Part shown: in pieces, positions 17,344-25,895 of the stretch
Layout of the letters: every line of letters starts with the position of its first letter
Position numbering within the stretch: position 1 is the stretch's first letter
Translations under genes and position numbers: made by a program
The notes under the pieces: generated by a model
The model's input: only the letters and a program-made list of their open reading frames with translations
Told to the model about the DNA's origin: nothing
Databases searched by the model: none
Origin: Zhenhengia yiwuensis
GTDB lineage: Bacteria; Bacillota; Clostridia; Lachnospirales; Cellulosilyticaceae
DNA length: 64,000 nucleotides
Assembly (NCBI RefSeq): GCF_014384995.1
Contig: NZ_JACRSY010000006.1
Location: forward strand, 1-64,000
Direction: 5' to 3'

Positions 17344-18258
17344 ATGAATAATGCAACTATTTCAGATGAAACACTCATTCTTATTACAACAGCCATTATT
17401 ATGGGCACATTAACGAGACTTATTACACTTAAACTAGATTATAGACAATATCCGAGTTACCCTAATGGCTATTTTACTCATTGTGTACTGGGATTTATAG
17501 CCGCAGCCATAGGTGCTGTAGCTATGCCAGCTATAAAGACCAAAAATTTTGTAGCGATGACTTTTCTAACTATTGCTATTCAGCAATTTAGAGATGTAAG
17601 GCGTGCAGAAAGAGAAAGCTTAGTCTCTCTTGAAAATACAGAGTTTACGGTAAGGGGAGACGCTTATATAGATGGTATTTCTAAGACTTTTGAATCACGC
17701 AATTATATGGTGCTTATGGTATCACTAGTTACAGGGATTGTGATGCAATTATTAGAAGATCATAGTATCCCTATGCAGGTTGGAGCAGGCGTATTAGCAG
17801 GAAGTATTACTTTTACTTTTCTTAGGATTTTTACAAGAGGTCAGACCGTAGGACAAGTAGCTGATGTAGCTATTGGAAAGGTAGAAGTAAAGGGAGCAGA
17901 GCTTTTTGTAGATGATATTTATGTATGTAATACATTAGGAACAGAAAATGCTCATAAGATGATGGCGGAAGAAGGAATGGCCGCAGTCATTACACCCAAG
18001 GAACAACATTATCGTATTACATTAGATAATTTTGGGCAAAGGCAGGCCATTCTATTTGAGGTATGTAGAGCGCTAGGAGTAAAGCGGTATCATTTTACGC
18101 GTAAGGAATATAAGGAAGGCAAAATTGTAGTAGCTATTGTACCGATTATAAGAGATGAAATGTTTATGATGCAGGTGATTAAAGAGACACCTTTACTTGA
18201 AAATGTAACCAAGTATCATGGTATTATGAAACATAAATATATCAGTAAAGGAGAGTAA
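17344..18258 (+). CDS. YIEGIA family membrane protein
   Basis: A 304-aa protein with several membrane helices in its first half (residues ~7-25, 45-65, 75-90, 115-150) and a soluble C-terminal half. The conserved block DAYIDGISKTFESRNY (around residues 100-115) corresponds to the YIEGIA signature after which the family is named. The family occurs in spore-formers; its biochemical role is not established. The ATG follows GTAGGGAGTAGGGCTT. The next gene starts 3 bp after its stop, forming a pair seen in other Clostridia. Confidence 0.82.
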   Translation: MNNATISDETLILITTAIIMGTLTRLITLKLDYRQYPSYPNGYFTHCVLGFIAAAIGAVAMPAIKTKNFVAMTFLTIAIQQFRDVRRAERESLVSLENTEFTVRGDAYIDGISKTFESRNYMVLMVSLVTGIVMQLLEDHSIPMQVGAGVLAGSITFTFLRIFTRGQTVGQVADVAIGKVEVKGAELFVDDIYVCNTLGTENAHKMMAEEGMAAVITPKEQHYRITLDNFGQRQAILFEVCRALGVKRYHFTRKEYKEGKIVVAIVPIIRDEMFMMQVIKETPLLENVTKYHGIMKHKYISKGE

Positions 18259-18261
18259 ATC

Positions 18262-18465
18262 ATGCATGAGAGAACGAATTATTTAGAATATCTTGGGTAT
18301 GTTACAACAAAGAAAGATAGAGTACTTAATGGTGCAGGGCTTATGCTTTATGCGAGTACGCCTGAAGAAGCCAGTGAACTTAGTCTAGACGTTGCTAAAG
18401 CCATGAGGTGCGATGTGGTACAGCTAAAATGTGGGGATTATTTACTCGTAAGTGTACCTAAGTAG
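18262..18465 (+). CDS. Small partner protein of YIEGIA
   Basis: A 67-aa cytoplasmic protein immediately downstream of the YIEGIA gene (3-bp gap, start preceded by AAAGGAGAGTAAATC). It begins MHERTNYLEYLGYVTTKKDR and continues with VLNGAGLMLYASTPEEASEL. The size and position match the small 'capping complex subunit for YIEGIA' family, which I recognise from context more than from motif. The tight coupling suggests the two proteins act together. Confidence 0.65.
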   Translation: MHERTNYLEYLGYVTTKKDRVLNGAGLMLYASTPEEASELSLDVAKAMRCDVVQLKCGDYLLVSVPK

Positions 18466-18535
18466 TAGGAAAGATGGGACAAGCAGCATAAATTTTTATA
18501 TAATGAAACTAAGAAGCAACGTAAGGGGGGAAGTT

Positions 18536-18994
18536 ATGAAAATACTTATTGATGGAGATGGATGTCCAGTTATAGACCTTACCATTAAAGTAGCTAGAAA
18601 ATATGGTATAGAAGTAGTTATTTTTTGTGATACAGCACATATGATAGACAGGCTTGGAGTTAAAACAATTATTATACAAAAAGGCATGGATGCAGTAGAT
18701 TTTATGATAGCAAACAATGTTCATAAAGAGGATATTGTCGTTACTCAAGATTATGGATTAGCAGCTATGATTTTATCTAAAAAAGCAGCAGCTATTAATC
18801 AAAATGGTTTTATCTATACAGAAGGAAATATTGATCAGATTCTTTTTAGAAGGCATGTAGTAAAGGTTGCGAGGAAATCAGGTGCGCGTCTTAAAGGGCC
18901 TAAAAAACGTACAGAAGAGGATAATATTAAATTTAAAGAAGGTCTTATAAAATTATGTGAAGCAAAGCTCGCACAAGAAAAAACGCCCTTGTAA
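18536..18994 (+). CDS. YaiI/YqxD family protein (DUF188, PIN-like)
   Basis: A 152-aa protein with the DUF188 signature MKILIDGDGCPVI at its N-terminus, then VIFCDTAHMIDR, DIVVTQDYGLAAMILSKKA and ARLKGPKKRT. The acidic residues at DGD and TQDYGLA resemble a PIN-type nuclease site, but no activity is established for the family. The frame is open upstream to 18452. I placed the start at the ATG at 18536, because it follows GTAAGGGGGGAAGTT and begins exactly at the conserved N-terminus. The upstream start lies inside the preceding gene. Confidence 0.88.
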   Translation: MKILIDGDGCPVIDLTIKVARKYGIEVVIFCDTAHMIDRLGVKTIIIQKGMDAVDFMIANNVHKEDIVVTQDYGLAAMILSKKAAAINQNGFIYTEGNIDQILFRRHVVKVARKSGARLKGPKKRTEEDNIKFKEGLIKLCEAKLAQEKTPL

Positions 18995-19080
18995 ATTGGT
19001 AGCTATAGCTACAGAAAAATAAAAAAGGGGACGCTATAATAAGTGTAAGAAACTTATATATTAAGAAAGCAGGTAAAGAG

Positions 19081-19635
19081 ATGAAAGCAATAGAAATTAT
19101 GATGAATGAACATAGAGCTATTGAACGCCTTATTATAGTAGTACGTCAAATTTGCAAAGGCATTATGAATGGGGAACCTATTTGCTATGAGGACTTTGAA
19201 AAGATTATAGATTTTATAAGGGTTTACTCAGATGAACACCATCATGGGAAAGAAGAAAAGTGCCTTTTTAACCAAATGCTTATCCATTTAGGTGCTTTAG
19301 GTGAAAAGCTGATAAAAGGTGGCATGTTGGTCGAACATGATTTAGGTAGACTGTACGTGAAGGACCTTGAAGAAGCACTTGAACGTGTCAAAGCTGGGGA
19401 TGAGGAAAGTAAACTTGATGTGATAGCTAACGCTATTAGCTATACACATTTACTTACAAGGCATATAGCAAAGGAAGATGAGCTCATTTATCCATTTGCA
19501 CTAAATAAGCTTCCGCAAGAAATCGTTGAAGAGGTTAATAAAGCATGCTTAGCTTTTGAACAGGAAGCAGCTCAAAAGAGTGTACAAGATTCTTATTTAG
19601 AAGTGCTTAGCAAATTAGAGGAAAAATATAAATAA
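19081..19635 (+). CDS. Hemerythrin-domain protein
   Basis: A 184-aa four-helix hemerythrin-like protein. Diiron ligands are visible: the His in MMNEHRAIERLI (residues 7-18), the HHHGKEEKCLF cluster near residues 57-67, VEHDLGRLYV near 90, and LLTRHIAKEDELIYPF near 125-140. Cytoplasmic hemerythrins bind O2, NO or iron and in anaerobes are linked to oxygen or redox defence. It lies convergent to a Cu/Zn superoxide dismutase gene, which supports an oxidative-stress setting. The ATG follows AAAGCAGGTAAAGAG. Confidence 0.88.
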   Translation: MKAIEIMMNEHRAIERLIIVVRQICKGIMNGEPICYEDFEKIIDFIRVYSDEHHHGKEEKCLFNQMLIHLGALGEKLIKGGMLVEHDLGRLYVKDLEEALERVKAGDEESKLDVIANAISYTHLLTRHIAKEDELIYPFALNKLPQEIVEEVNKACLAFEQEAAQKSVQDSYLEVLSKLEEKYK

Positions 19636-19722
19636 TATCACAGAGAAAACAGACCTCTTGTAAAATGGCCATTTTAAAAGGACATGTTATACATTTGAAG
19701 AGGATGGAATAAATAGAAGAAG

Positions 19723-19749
19723 AGGGCTACCTGAGGGTAGCCCTTTTTG
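19723..19749 (+). terminator. Terminator after the hemerythrin gene
   Basis: A 9-bp stem AGGGCTACC / GGTAGCCCT with a TGAG loop and TTTTTGT tail. It lies between convergent genes and is best oriented for the + strand. Confidence 0.85.
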
Positions 19750-19776
19750 TATTTTCAGTAAGGGATAGGTAGGCTA

Positions 19777-20325
19777 CTAGCGTCTTCCAAAGAAGCCAGT
19801 GCTGCGGGATGGGGTAGTGGACTGGATGACGCCACAGGCTAGGCGGAGGCCGGAGTTACCAGCAGGTTGAGTCATAAAGTCATCGGCTTTTTCGTGCAGG
19901 ATAAAGGACTTTCCTATAACGTCTCTTACATTAAATGCACTTGTATAGACAGACATCATCGCTGTTCCATTAGTAGAGAGGATAGGTGGAAGGTCTCCTG
20001 CATGGAAGGGATGAGGTTGATTGGTTGGGTTCCAGTGGCCACCAGCTGCTGTAAAAGGATCAGCAGGATTTCCAACTGTGCAGTTACCAAACTCATGAAT
20101 ATGGAAACCATGGAAGTCTACTTTTTGCCCGGTAGTAGTGTTAACGGGGATACCTACAATATATGTTCTAATATAAACGCCATCAGATAATTGATACAGT
20201 AAGATACGCCCTCTAAGGCTGGGGGCCAATGGACCACCTTTTAAATTAGCGAAAGCATCAGGTTGAAGTTCATCAAAATCAGAAAAAATTTCGTAACTGG
20301 TTGGAAGAATTGAGTGATTATCCAT
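19777..20325 (-). CDS. Cu/Zn superoxide dismutase family protein
   Basis: A 182-aa SodC-type protein that would dismutate superoxide. All canonical ligands appear present: His75 and His77 (GFHIHEFGNC), bridging His97 (AGGHWNP), His105, His108 and Asp111 (HPFHAGDL), and His144 (LHEKADDF). The electrostatic-guidance Arg161 is present in GNSGLRLACGVI. Cys82 and Cys164 could form the usual disulfide. There is no signal peptide or lipobox, although bacterial SodC is normally exported. The first ~30 residues are an unrelated polar extension. It is convergent with the hemerythrin gene. The start is preceded on its strand by AAAAAAGGAGTTTAATCT. Confidence 0.87.
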   Translation of the reverse strand: MDNHSILPTSYEIFSDFDELQPDAFANLKGGPLAPSLRGRILLYQLSDGVYIRTYIVGIPVNTTTGQKVDFHGFHIHEFGNCTVGNPADPFTAAGGHWNPTNQPHPFHAGDLPPILSTNGTAMMSVYTSAFNVRDVIGKSFILHEKADDFMTQPAGNSGLRLACGVIQSTTPSRSTGFFGRR

Positions 20326-20487
20326 AGATTAAACTCCTTTTTTATTCATTAATAATAAAGCTGTTAATAACATATTATGTAAAAAAATGTAATCTGTGAT
20401 AAAAATAAAAGGATTTATTGAAGTCATAGTATACGGTGTTGTCCACATATAATAAGCATGTAGAAATAGGACAAAGTAGGTGGTACT

Positions 20488-22029
20488 GTGAAAAAACAAG
20501 GATTAGCAATGAGTGCCTATATTTCAACGATAGGTTCTGTTGCAACGAAAACATTAGGTATGATTTCAACAGTGTATATATCGAATAGAATAGGGGCAGA
20601 AGGGGTAGGTCTTTATCAATTGGCTATGACCATTTATATGATGGCTTATACCATTGCATCGGCAGGTATGAGCACCTCTGTATCTAAATTAGTAGCAGAG
20701 GAACTTGGAAAAGGAAATAGTAAAGGCGTTAAAAGAATCATGAAAGTCTTTTTTCTTATTAGTATAGCGGCTAGTGTGACTATATCGGGGTTAGTCTTTA
20801 TTAATGCACCTTTTATTGCGAACCATGTGATAAAAGATAGCCGAACCATACTAGGACTAAGAATTTTATCATTAAGTGTACCTTTTATGACAGTATCGTC
20901 TTGTTTAAAAGGATACTTCTATGCTGTGAAGAAGATGATTAAGCCAGTAAGTTCAGATGTATTTGAGCAGATAGTTAAGGTACTTATGGTTATCGTTTTT
21001 CTACAAAGGTGGGGGAATGGTTCACTTGCCCATGCTTGTGGGGCTATCAGCCTTGCGATGACATTAGGAGAAGTATTTTCTTTCTCTTATATGGTATTCC
21101 TTTATACAACAGATCCAGATAGAAGACATAATAGAGGGATATCAACAAGTAGAGGTATAGATATCTTCATCCAGATTATTAAGATCCTCTTACCTATTAC
21201 TTTAACAGCTTATTTAAGTTCAATTATTACTTTGTTGCAAAATGTGCTTATACCATTAGGCTTTAGAAAATCAGGTCTAACTCAGATGGAGTCTATGAGT
21301 ATGTACGGTATGATAGAAGGCATGGTATTACCCATTTTATTTTTTCCGGTAGCATTGCTTACAGCATCTTCTACAGTACTGACACCTGAAATAGCAAGGG
21401 CAAAAGCTAGAAATATGTCAGAGCGTATTGAAAGTTTATCGGGAAGGACGATACATCTTATTATGGTGCTAGCTATGATTGTAGTAAGTGTATTTGGGAA
21501 TTTTGGAGAGGAGCTGGGCTTACTGATTTATAACAATAGGCAAGTAGGGCATCTCTTACAGTTCTTTGTCTTTATAACACCGTTCATGTATATAGAAATT
21601 GTAATAGATGGTATTTTAAAGGGGTTAGGGGAGCAAAACAGTTGCTTAATTTATAGAATTATAGAAGCTATTTTAAGTGTAGTTTTAATTTATTATTTAT
21701 TACCAATCAAAGGGGTTATAGGATTTATTGGGTTAAATATTGGAATTAATATTTTAACAGCAACTTTAAAAATGCGACGACTCATTAAAGTAACAACGAT
21801 TAAAATTAATGCTTCGAAATGGTTTTTCTATCCAGCACTTGCGGCTACAGCAGCGGGTATGACAGCAAAAGTTATTGTGATTTATTTGTTGCCACAGCAT
21901 TCAAGTTTGTTGACACAAGTTACATTAGGTGTTGCCATTGCTCTTAATATTTATTACATAGCTTTGCATTTGTTAGAAAATCTAACGGCACAAGACTTGG
22001 CAGGTTTAGACATTCGAAGAAAAGTATAA
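20488..22029 (+). CDS. spoVB: SpoVB-like polysaccharide/lipid flippase (MOP superfamily)
   Basis: A 513-aa polytopic membrane protein with about 14 hydrophobic segments. The N-terminal pattern includes KTLGMISTVYISNRIGAEGV, GLYQLAMTIY, SKLVAEELGKGN and CLKGYFYAVKKMIKPVSSDV. This is the SpoVB/MurJ-like branch of the MOP flippases, which moves lipid-linked precursors. SpoVB acts in spore cortex formation. Start is GTG at 20488, 6 nt after AGTAGGTGG. It could instead be a paralogue such as YtgP; the spore context of the region favours SpoVB. Confidence 0.72.
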   Translation: MKKQGLAMSAYISTIGSVATKTLGMISTVYISNRIGAEGVGLYQLAMTIYMMAYTIASAGMSTSVSKLVAEELGKGNSKGVKRIMKVFFLISIAASVTISGLVFINAPFIANHVIKDSRTILGLRILSLSVPFMTVSSCLKGYFYAVKKMIKPVSSDVFEQIVKVLMVIVFLQRWGNGSLAHACGAISLAMTLGEVFSFSYMVFLYTTDPDRRHNRGISTSRGIDIFIQIIKILLPITLTAYLSSIITLLQNVLIPLGFRKSGLTQMESMSMYGMIEGMVLPILFFPVALLTASSTVLTPEIARAKARNMSERIESLSGRTIHLIMVLAMIVVSVFGNFGEELGLLIYNNRQVGHLLQFFVFITPFMYIEIVIDGILKGLGEQNSCLIYRIIEAILSVVLIYYLLPIKGVIGFIGLNIGINILTATLKMRRLIKVTTIKINASKWFFYPALAATAAGMTAKVIVIYLLPQHSSLLTQVTLGVAIALNIYYIALHLLENLTAQDLAGLDIRRKV

Positions 22030-22083
22030 ATTCATTAGACTAGGGCAAAATCTTATTAAATACTTTAAGTAGGAGGCATAATA

Positions 22084-22227
22084 ATGGCAAAACAGAAAAC
22101 TGAAGAAGCAAAATTACAAAGTAGAATAGATAATACAAGAGATGCGATGAATGCAGGGAATGGTTTTAAAACGGCAATGAGTTCTGGTGTACATGGTGCT
22201 GGAGATAGCTATAGAAACAAAAAATAA
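22084..22227 (+). CDS. Small uncharacterised 47-aa protein
   Basis: An ORF below usual length cut-offs with a consensus Shine-Dalgarno (AGGAGG at 22071-22076, 7 nt before ATG) and a strong terminator 10 bp after its stop. The product starts MAKQKTEEAKLQSRIDNTRD, has a central MNAGNGFKTAMSSGV, and ends GAGDSYRNKK. It is hydrophilic and lacks cysteines, a signal peptide or membrane segments. I do not recognise the family. It lies 54 bp downstream of the spoVB-like gene, so it may share its transcript. The expression signals make it a likely real gene. Confidence 0.72.
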   Translation: MAKQKTEEAKLQSRIDNTRDAMNAGNGFKTAMSSGVHGAGDSYRNKK

Positions 22228-22237
22228 AGAAGATAGA

Positions 22238-22260
22238 AAGAGCCCTAAGGGCTCTTTTTA
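22238..22260 (+). terminator. Terminator after the 47-aa ORF
   Basis: A 9-bp stem AAAGAGCCC / GGGCTCTTT with a TAA loop and following TTTA. It is compact and strong and can serve the minus-strand SDR gene as well. Confidence 0.85.
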
Positions 22261-22368
22261 TTTGCTCTTATTAAAGGATTAAATTTGATTATAAAAAATG
22301 CTAATCTTAAGCCATATGAGCCATATGAGCGCCACGTATTCAATATCTTTTTTTTGTGTCAGAGGGAT

Positions 22369-23235
22369 TTAGGCGTTGACAATTTCGCCGCCATTAACGT
22401 GGATGGTTTGGCCAGTAATATAGGAAGCAGCATCGGATGCTAGAAAGACATAAGCACCTGCGCATTCTATAGGTTGACCAGCTCTGCCCAGTGGGGTATT
22501 AGAACCAAAGCTAGTAATTTGCGTAGCATCCATAGAGGATGGAATAAATGGTGTCCATATAGGACCTGGTGCTACAGCATTCACCCGAATACCTGATTTA
22601 GATTTAGCAAGAGACATAGCAAGAGAGCGGGTCAAGGCAACTAAGGCTCCTTTAGTCATAGAATAATCAATGAGGGTTTCATTACCATGAAAGGCTACAA
22701 CAGAGGTGGTGTTAATAATACTAGAACTTTGTTTTAAATGAGGAAGAGCTGCCTTCGTCATATAAAAAGCACCGTATACATTAGTCTTAAAAGTTTTATC
22801 AAATTGTGCATCAGAAATAAGTTCAAACTTTTGAGTAGTGTATTGTACGGCTGCATTATTAACGAGAATATCAAGTTTATTGAAGTGATTGATAGTCTTA
22901 CTAATAGCCATTTCACAATTTGCCTTATCTGTAATATCTGTTTCAATAAGAAAGCATTGTCTACCTAGAGCTTCAATTTGGGTTTTAATAGTGTTAGCAT
23001 CTTCGGATTCGTTAAGATAGACGATACATACATTGGCACCCTGTTTCGCAAAGGCTAGAGCAACAGCTCGCCCGATACCACTGTCACCACCTGTAATAAG
23101 AGCGACCTTATCTTGAAGCATAATTCCCTTGCCTACATATTGATCATCATCATACACAGGGAGTGGATTCATCATATGCTCTAAGCCAGGGTGCTGACTT
23201 TGATGTTGTGAGGGAAAAGAAGTTGGGAATGACAT
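22369..23235 (-). CDS. SDR family oxidoreductase (YdaD/YhdF-like)
   Basis: A 288-aa short-chain dehydrogenase. The NAD(P)-binding motif is ALITGGDSGIGRAVA at about residues 47-61, then LVNNAAVQYTTQ. The catalytic Tyr/Lys pair is in DYSMTKGALVALTRSLA, and the AVAPGPIWTP loop and TGQTIHVNGG end follow. The long N-terminal arm rich in Gln/His/Pro (SFPSQHQSQHPGLEHMMNPLP) is typical of the Bacillus YdaD/YhxC general-stress subgroup. Substrate is unknown. The start is preceded on its strand by TAGGAGGTTCTT. It stands alone. Confidence 0.88.
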   Translation of the reverse strand: MSFPTSFPSQHQSQHPGLEHMMNPLPVYDDDQYVGKGIMLQDKVALITGGDSGIGRAVALAFAKQGANVCIVYLNESEDANTIKTQIEALGRQCFLIETDITDKANCEMAISKTINHFNKLDILVNNAAVQYTTQKFELISDAQFDKTFKTNVYGAFYMTKAALPHLKQSSSIINTTSVVAFHGNETLIDYSMTKGALVALTRSLAMSLAKSKSGIRVNAVAPGPIWTPFIPSSMDATQITSFGSNTPLGRAGQPIECAGAYVFLASDAASYITGQTIHVNGGEIVNA

Positions 23236-23419
23236 AAGAACCTCCTAAAATTAAAATTTCAGAGATTAGTATGTACATATACACAAGATTTATGTTAATA
23301 ACTAGAGCATTTGTGAATAAGACAAAGGCTAGAAAAGCCAAGCTGTGGATAAATAGAAGGCTAATGTGCTATAATTAAGGCAATACTATTTAAACAAAGA
23401 TGAGAAAGAGGAACAAATA

Positions 23420-24754
23420 GTGAAGGAACATACTCAAATTCCAAAGGATGCCTTATTTATAATAGATACACTTGAAAAGCATGGTCACGAAGCTTATGTA
23501 GTAGGTGGATGTGTGCGTGATATGATTATGGGACGTGAGCCAAATGACTGGGATATTACAACCTCTGCCAAACCAGAAGAAGTGAAAGCTGCTTTTAAAC
23601 GTACTTATGATACAGGTATTCAGCATGGGACAGTAACAGTTATTGTGGATAAAGAGCATTATGAAGTAACTACCTATCGTATAGAAGGAGAATATAAAGA
23701 TTCTAGAAGACCAGAGCATGTAAGCTTTGTAACAGATATTACTTTAGATTTATCTCGTAGAGATTTTACCATGAATGCTATTGCCTACCATCCAGTAAGA
23801 GGTTTTGTAGACCCTTATAATGGGAAGAAACACATTGAACAAAATCTTATTAAATCTGTACGTGATGCTAAAGAACGTTTTACAGAAGACGCCTTACGTA
23901 TTTTAAGAGCTGTTAGATTTTCTGCTCAATTAGGTTTTAAGATAGATGATAATACAATAGAAGGCATTAAAGCGTGCAAGCACCTTCTAAAGAATATTAG
24001 CAAAGAGCGTATTCGTGATGAATTCCTTAAAATCTGTATGTCAGATAGGCCAGAGGCTATTCATACACTTTATGAACTAGGATTGTTAGAATATATATTA
24101 CCTGAATTCATTCCAACTTATACAACTGCACAAAATCATCCGCATCATTTATATGATGTGGCACATCATACAATAGAGGCCATGAGACATACACCAAAGG
24201 ATGAAGTACTAAGACTTTCTATGTTACTCCATGATATAGGAAAAGCTAAGGTAAGATCGACAGATAAAAAAGGAATAGACCATTTTTATGGGCATCCTGA
24301 AGTGAGCGCAGAGATTGCAAAAAAAGTACTTAAGGATTTAAGGTTAGATAATCAGACCATTAAAGAAGTTACACTTCTTGTAAGTTACCATGATTATCAT
24401 CTTAGACAGAAAATCACTAAAGTATATATTAAAGAGATCCTTAAAGTAACAGGTGAAGTGCTATTTGATCAATTACTTTTAGTTAATGAAGCAGATGCAA
24501 GGGCTCAAAGTTTAGATAAATTACCTATGAAACTTGAGCAAATTGCTTATGTAAGAAAGTTAAAAGAAGAAATAGTAGTAAATCATGAATGCTATAACTT
24601 AAAGATGCTTGCTATTAATGGGGGAGACCTAATTAAAGAAGGTATAGCACCAGGTAAGGCGGTAGGTGAAGCTTTAGAAAAGGCTTTAAAGTATGTAATA
24701 AAGTATCCTGAGAAGAATATAAAAGAGGAACTTGTAGAGTACATTAAAGAATAG
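23420..24754 (+). CDS. cca: CCA tRNA nucleotidyltransferase with HD domain
   Basis: A 444-aa class II nucleotidyltransferase that adds or repairs the 3' CCA of tRNA. The catalytic head is YVVGGCVRDMIMGREPNDWD (Asp-x-Asp metal site) near residues 21-40. RRDFTMNAIAY and ERFTEDALRILRAVRFSAQLGF (nucleotide-recognition motifs) follow. An HD phosphohydrolase domain with SMLLHDIGKAKVR lies near residue 275. Start is GTG at 23420 after GAAAGAGGAACAAATA. A TATAAT lies at about 23370. The terminator at 24799 separates it from the convergent DUF4340 gene. Confidence 0.93.
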   Translation: MKEHTQIPKDALFIIDTLEKHGHEAYVVGGCVRDMIMGREPNDWDITTSAKPEEVKAAFKRTYDTGIQHGTVTVIVDKEHYEVTTYRIEGEYKDSRRPEHVSFVTDITLDLSRRDFTMNAIAYHPVRGFVDPYNGKKHIEQNLIKSVRDAKERFTEDALRILRAVRFSAQLGFKIDDNTIEGIKACKHLLKNISKERIRDEFLKICMSDRPEAIHTLYELGLLEYILPEFIPTYTTAQNHPHHLYDVAHHTIEAMRHTPKDEVLRLSMLLHDIGKAKVRSTDKKGIDHFYGHPEVSAEIAKKVLKDLRLDNQTIKEVTLLVSYHDYHLRQKITKVYIKEILKVTGEVLFDQLLLVNEADARAQSLDKLPMKLEQIAYVRKLKEEIVVNHECYNLKMLAINGGDLIKEGIAPGKAVGEALEKALKYVIKYPEKNIKEELVEYIKE

Positions 24755-24798
24755 AGGAAATGAGGAGAAGAGTAGTACTTATAGGAAAATAATAACAG

Positions 24799-24846
24799 AA
24801 AGGGATGCTCTACCACTTAACCATAAGTGGTAGAGCATCCCTTTTA
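24799..24846. terminator. Bidirectional terminator between cca and the DUF4340 gene
   Basis: A ~20-bp perfect stem (AAAGGGATGCTCTACCACTT and complement) around a short ACCA-type loop is flanked by A- and T-runs, serving both convergent genes. Confidence 0.9.
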
Positions 24847-25743
24847 TTAAATTGAAATATGGAAAAATGGTACTTTATAAATGTTATTATTAGACTGCTC
24901 AAGAACATAGTAAGCAAGGCCATCTTCTGAAAGTTTAAAGGAAAAACTTTGTGTATTTCCAGAAGATTGATAGAGGGTGATAATAAAATCAGGTGTATTA
25001 AACCCATAGGATGAAACAATATGGGATGGTGCATTATCCATAATAAAATTAAGGACCTTAGAACTGGATAAGAAAGAAATAATATTCGTAATTTGCGCCA
25101 TAGAGAGTGTACTAGATGTATAAGTTTCTTTATCACCACTTGGTAAAATCGTATGTAAAACCCCTTTTTTGGATAAGGCTATTTTGGAAGTATGATCTGT
25201 AGAAAAGCCTAAGTAATCTTTTGTACGCCATAGAGATAGGTCTGTGGAGACATAATCAAAAATTTCTTTCTTTATGGTATAAATACATTTTGTAAGTGGA
25301 CTATAGGCATAATAAGTTGTTTCATCAGCAGCATTACCTGCAATAAGTTTATATTCCATATTATTTAAATCGTATAAAGAAATAGAAGGTGAATACTCAT
25401 AAATCCCAAAGGCTGTTGGGTCTTCAACTTCAGATGCAACCGTGTGAATCAGACCTGGGCTGACAAAGCGCGAAATAACATTATAAACATATGTAGGATC
25501 TGCCATAACTTCTAAGGGTTCTATAAGGAACCAGTCATTTTGTGTTCTTTTAGCGGTAATGACCGAAGAATGGGCGGAAAAAACTACTTTTTCAATTTCA
25601 GCACTTTCTTTATCCCAAGGAAGTTGTGCTAAGTTAGAAGTTTGTGCAAGATAGGGCTCACTTGTACTTTTTTGATAAACGATAAGAAGCCATGTACAAA
25701 CGAAGAATACTAGGATAGGAATAAACCAGCCTTTGCGTTTCAT
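24847..25743 (-). CDS. DUF4340 domain-containing membrane-anchored protein
   Basis: A 298-aa protein with one N-terminal membrane segment (GWFIPILVFFVCTWLLIVY, residues 5-23) and a large extracytoplasmic domain. Alternating short blocks such as VFSAHSSVITAKRTQNDWFLIEP, AFGIYEYSPSISLYDLN and YYAYSPLTKCIYTIKKEI match the DUF4340 beta-rich repeat pattern. In many bacteria DUF4340 is next to a GldA/GldG-type ABC transporter, but none is seen here. Function is unknown. Confidence 0.8.
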   Translation of the reverse strand: MKRKGWFIPILVFFVCTWLLIVYQKSTSEPYLAQTSNLAQLPWDKESAEIEKVVFSAHSSVITAKRTQNDWFLIEPLEVMADPTYVYNVISRFVSPGLIHTVASEVEDPTAFGIYEYSPSISLYDLNNMEYKLIAGNAADETTYYAYSPLTKCIYTIKKEIFDYVSTDLSLWRTKDYLGFSTDHTSKIALSKKGVLHTILPSGDKETYTSSTLSMAQITNIISFLSSSKVLNFIMDNAPSHIVSSYGFNTPDFIITLYQSSGNTQSFSFKLSEDGLAYYVLEQSNNNIYKVPFFHISI

Positions 25744-25895
25744 AAAATCACCTCAAAAAAATATGTAATGCTTAACGGCATTTATTGTATCACATAATTG
25801 TGAACGAATTCGTACAAAAATAGATATTTTTTTTTAGGACTGAACATATACATAAGAGGGATGAGATAAATCAATGTTTAGAAGGGGGGATAGAG

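Noticed and set aside
19664..19677. Perfect 14-bp palindrome AAAATGGCCATTTT between the hemerythrin and SOD genes.
   Set aside because: It lies downstream of both convergent genes, where an operator is unlikely, and is short enough in AT-rich DNA to be chance.
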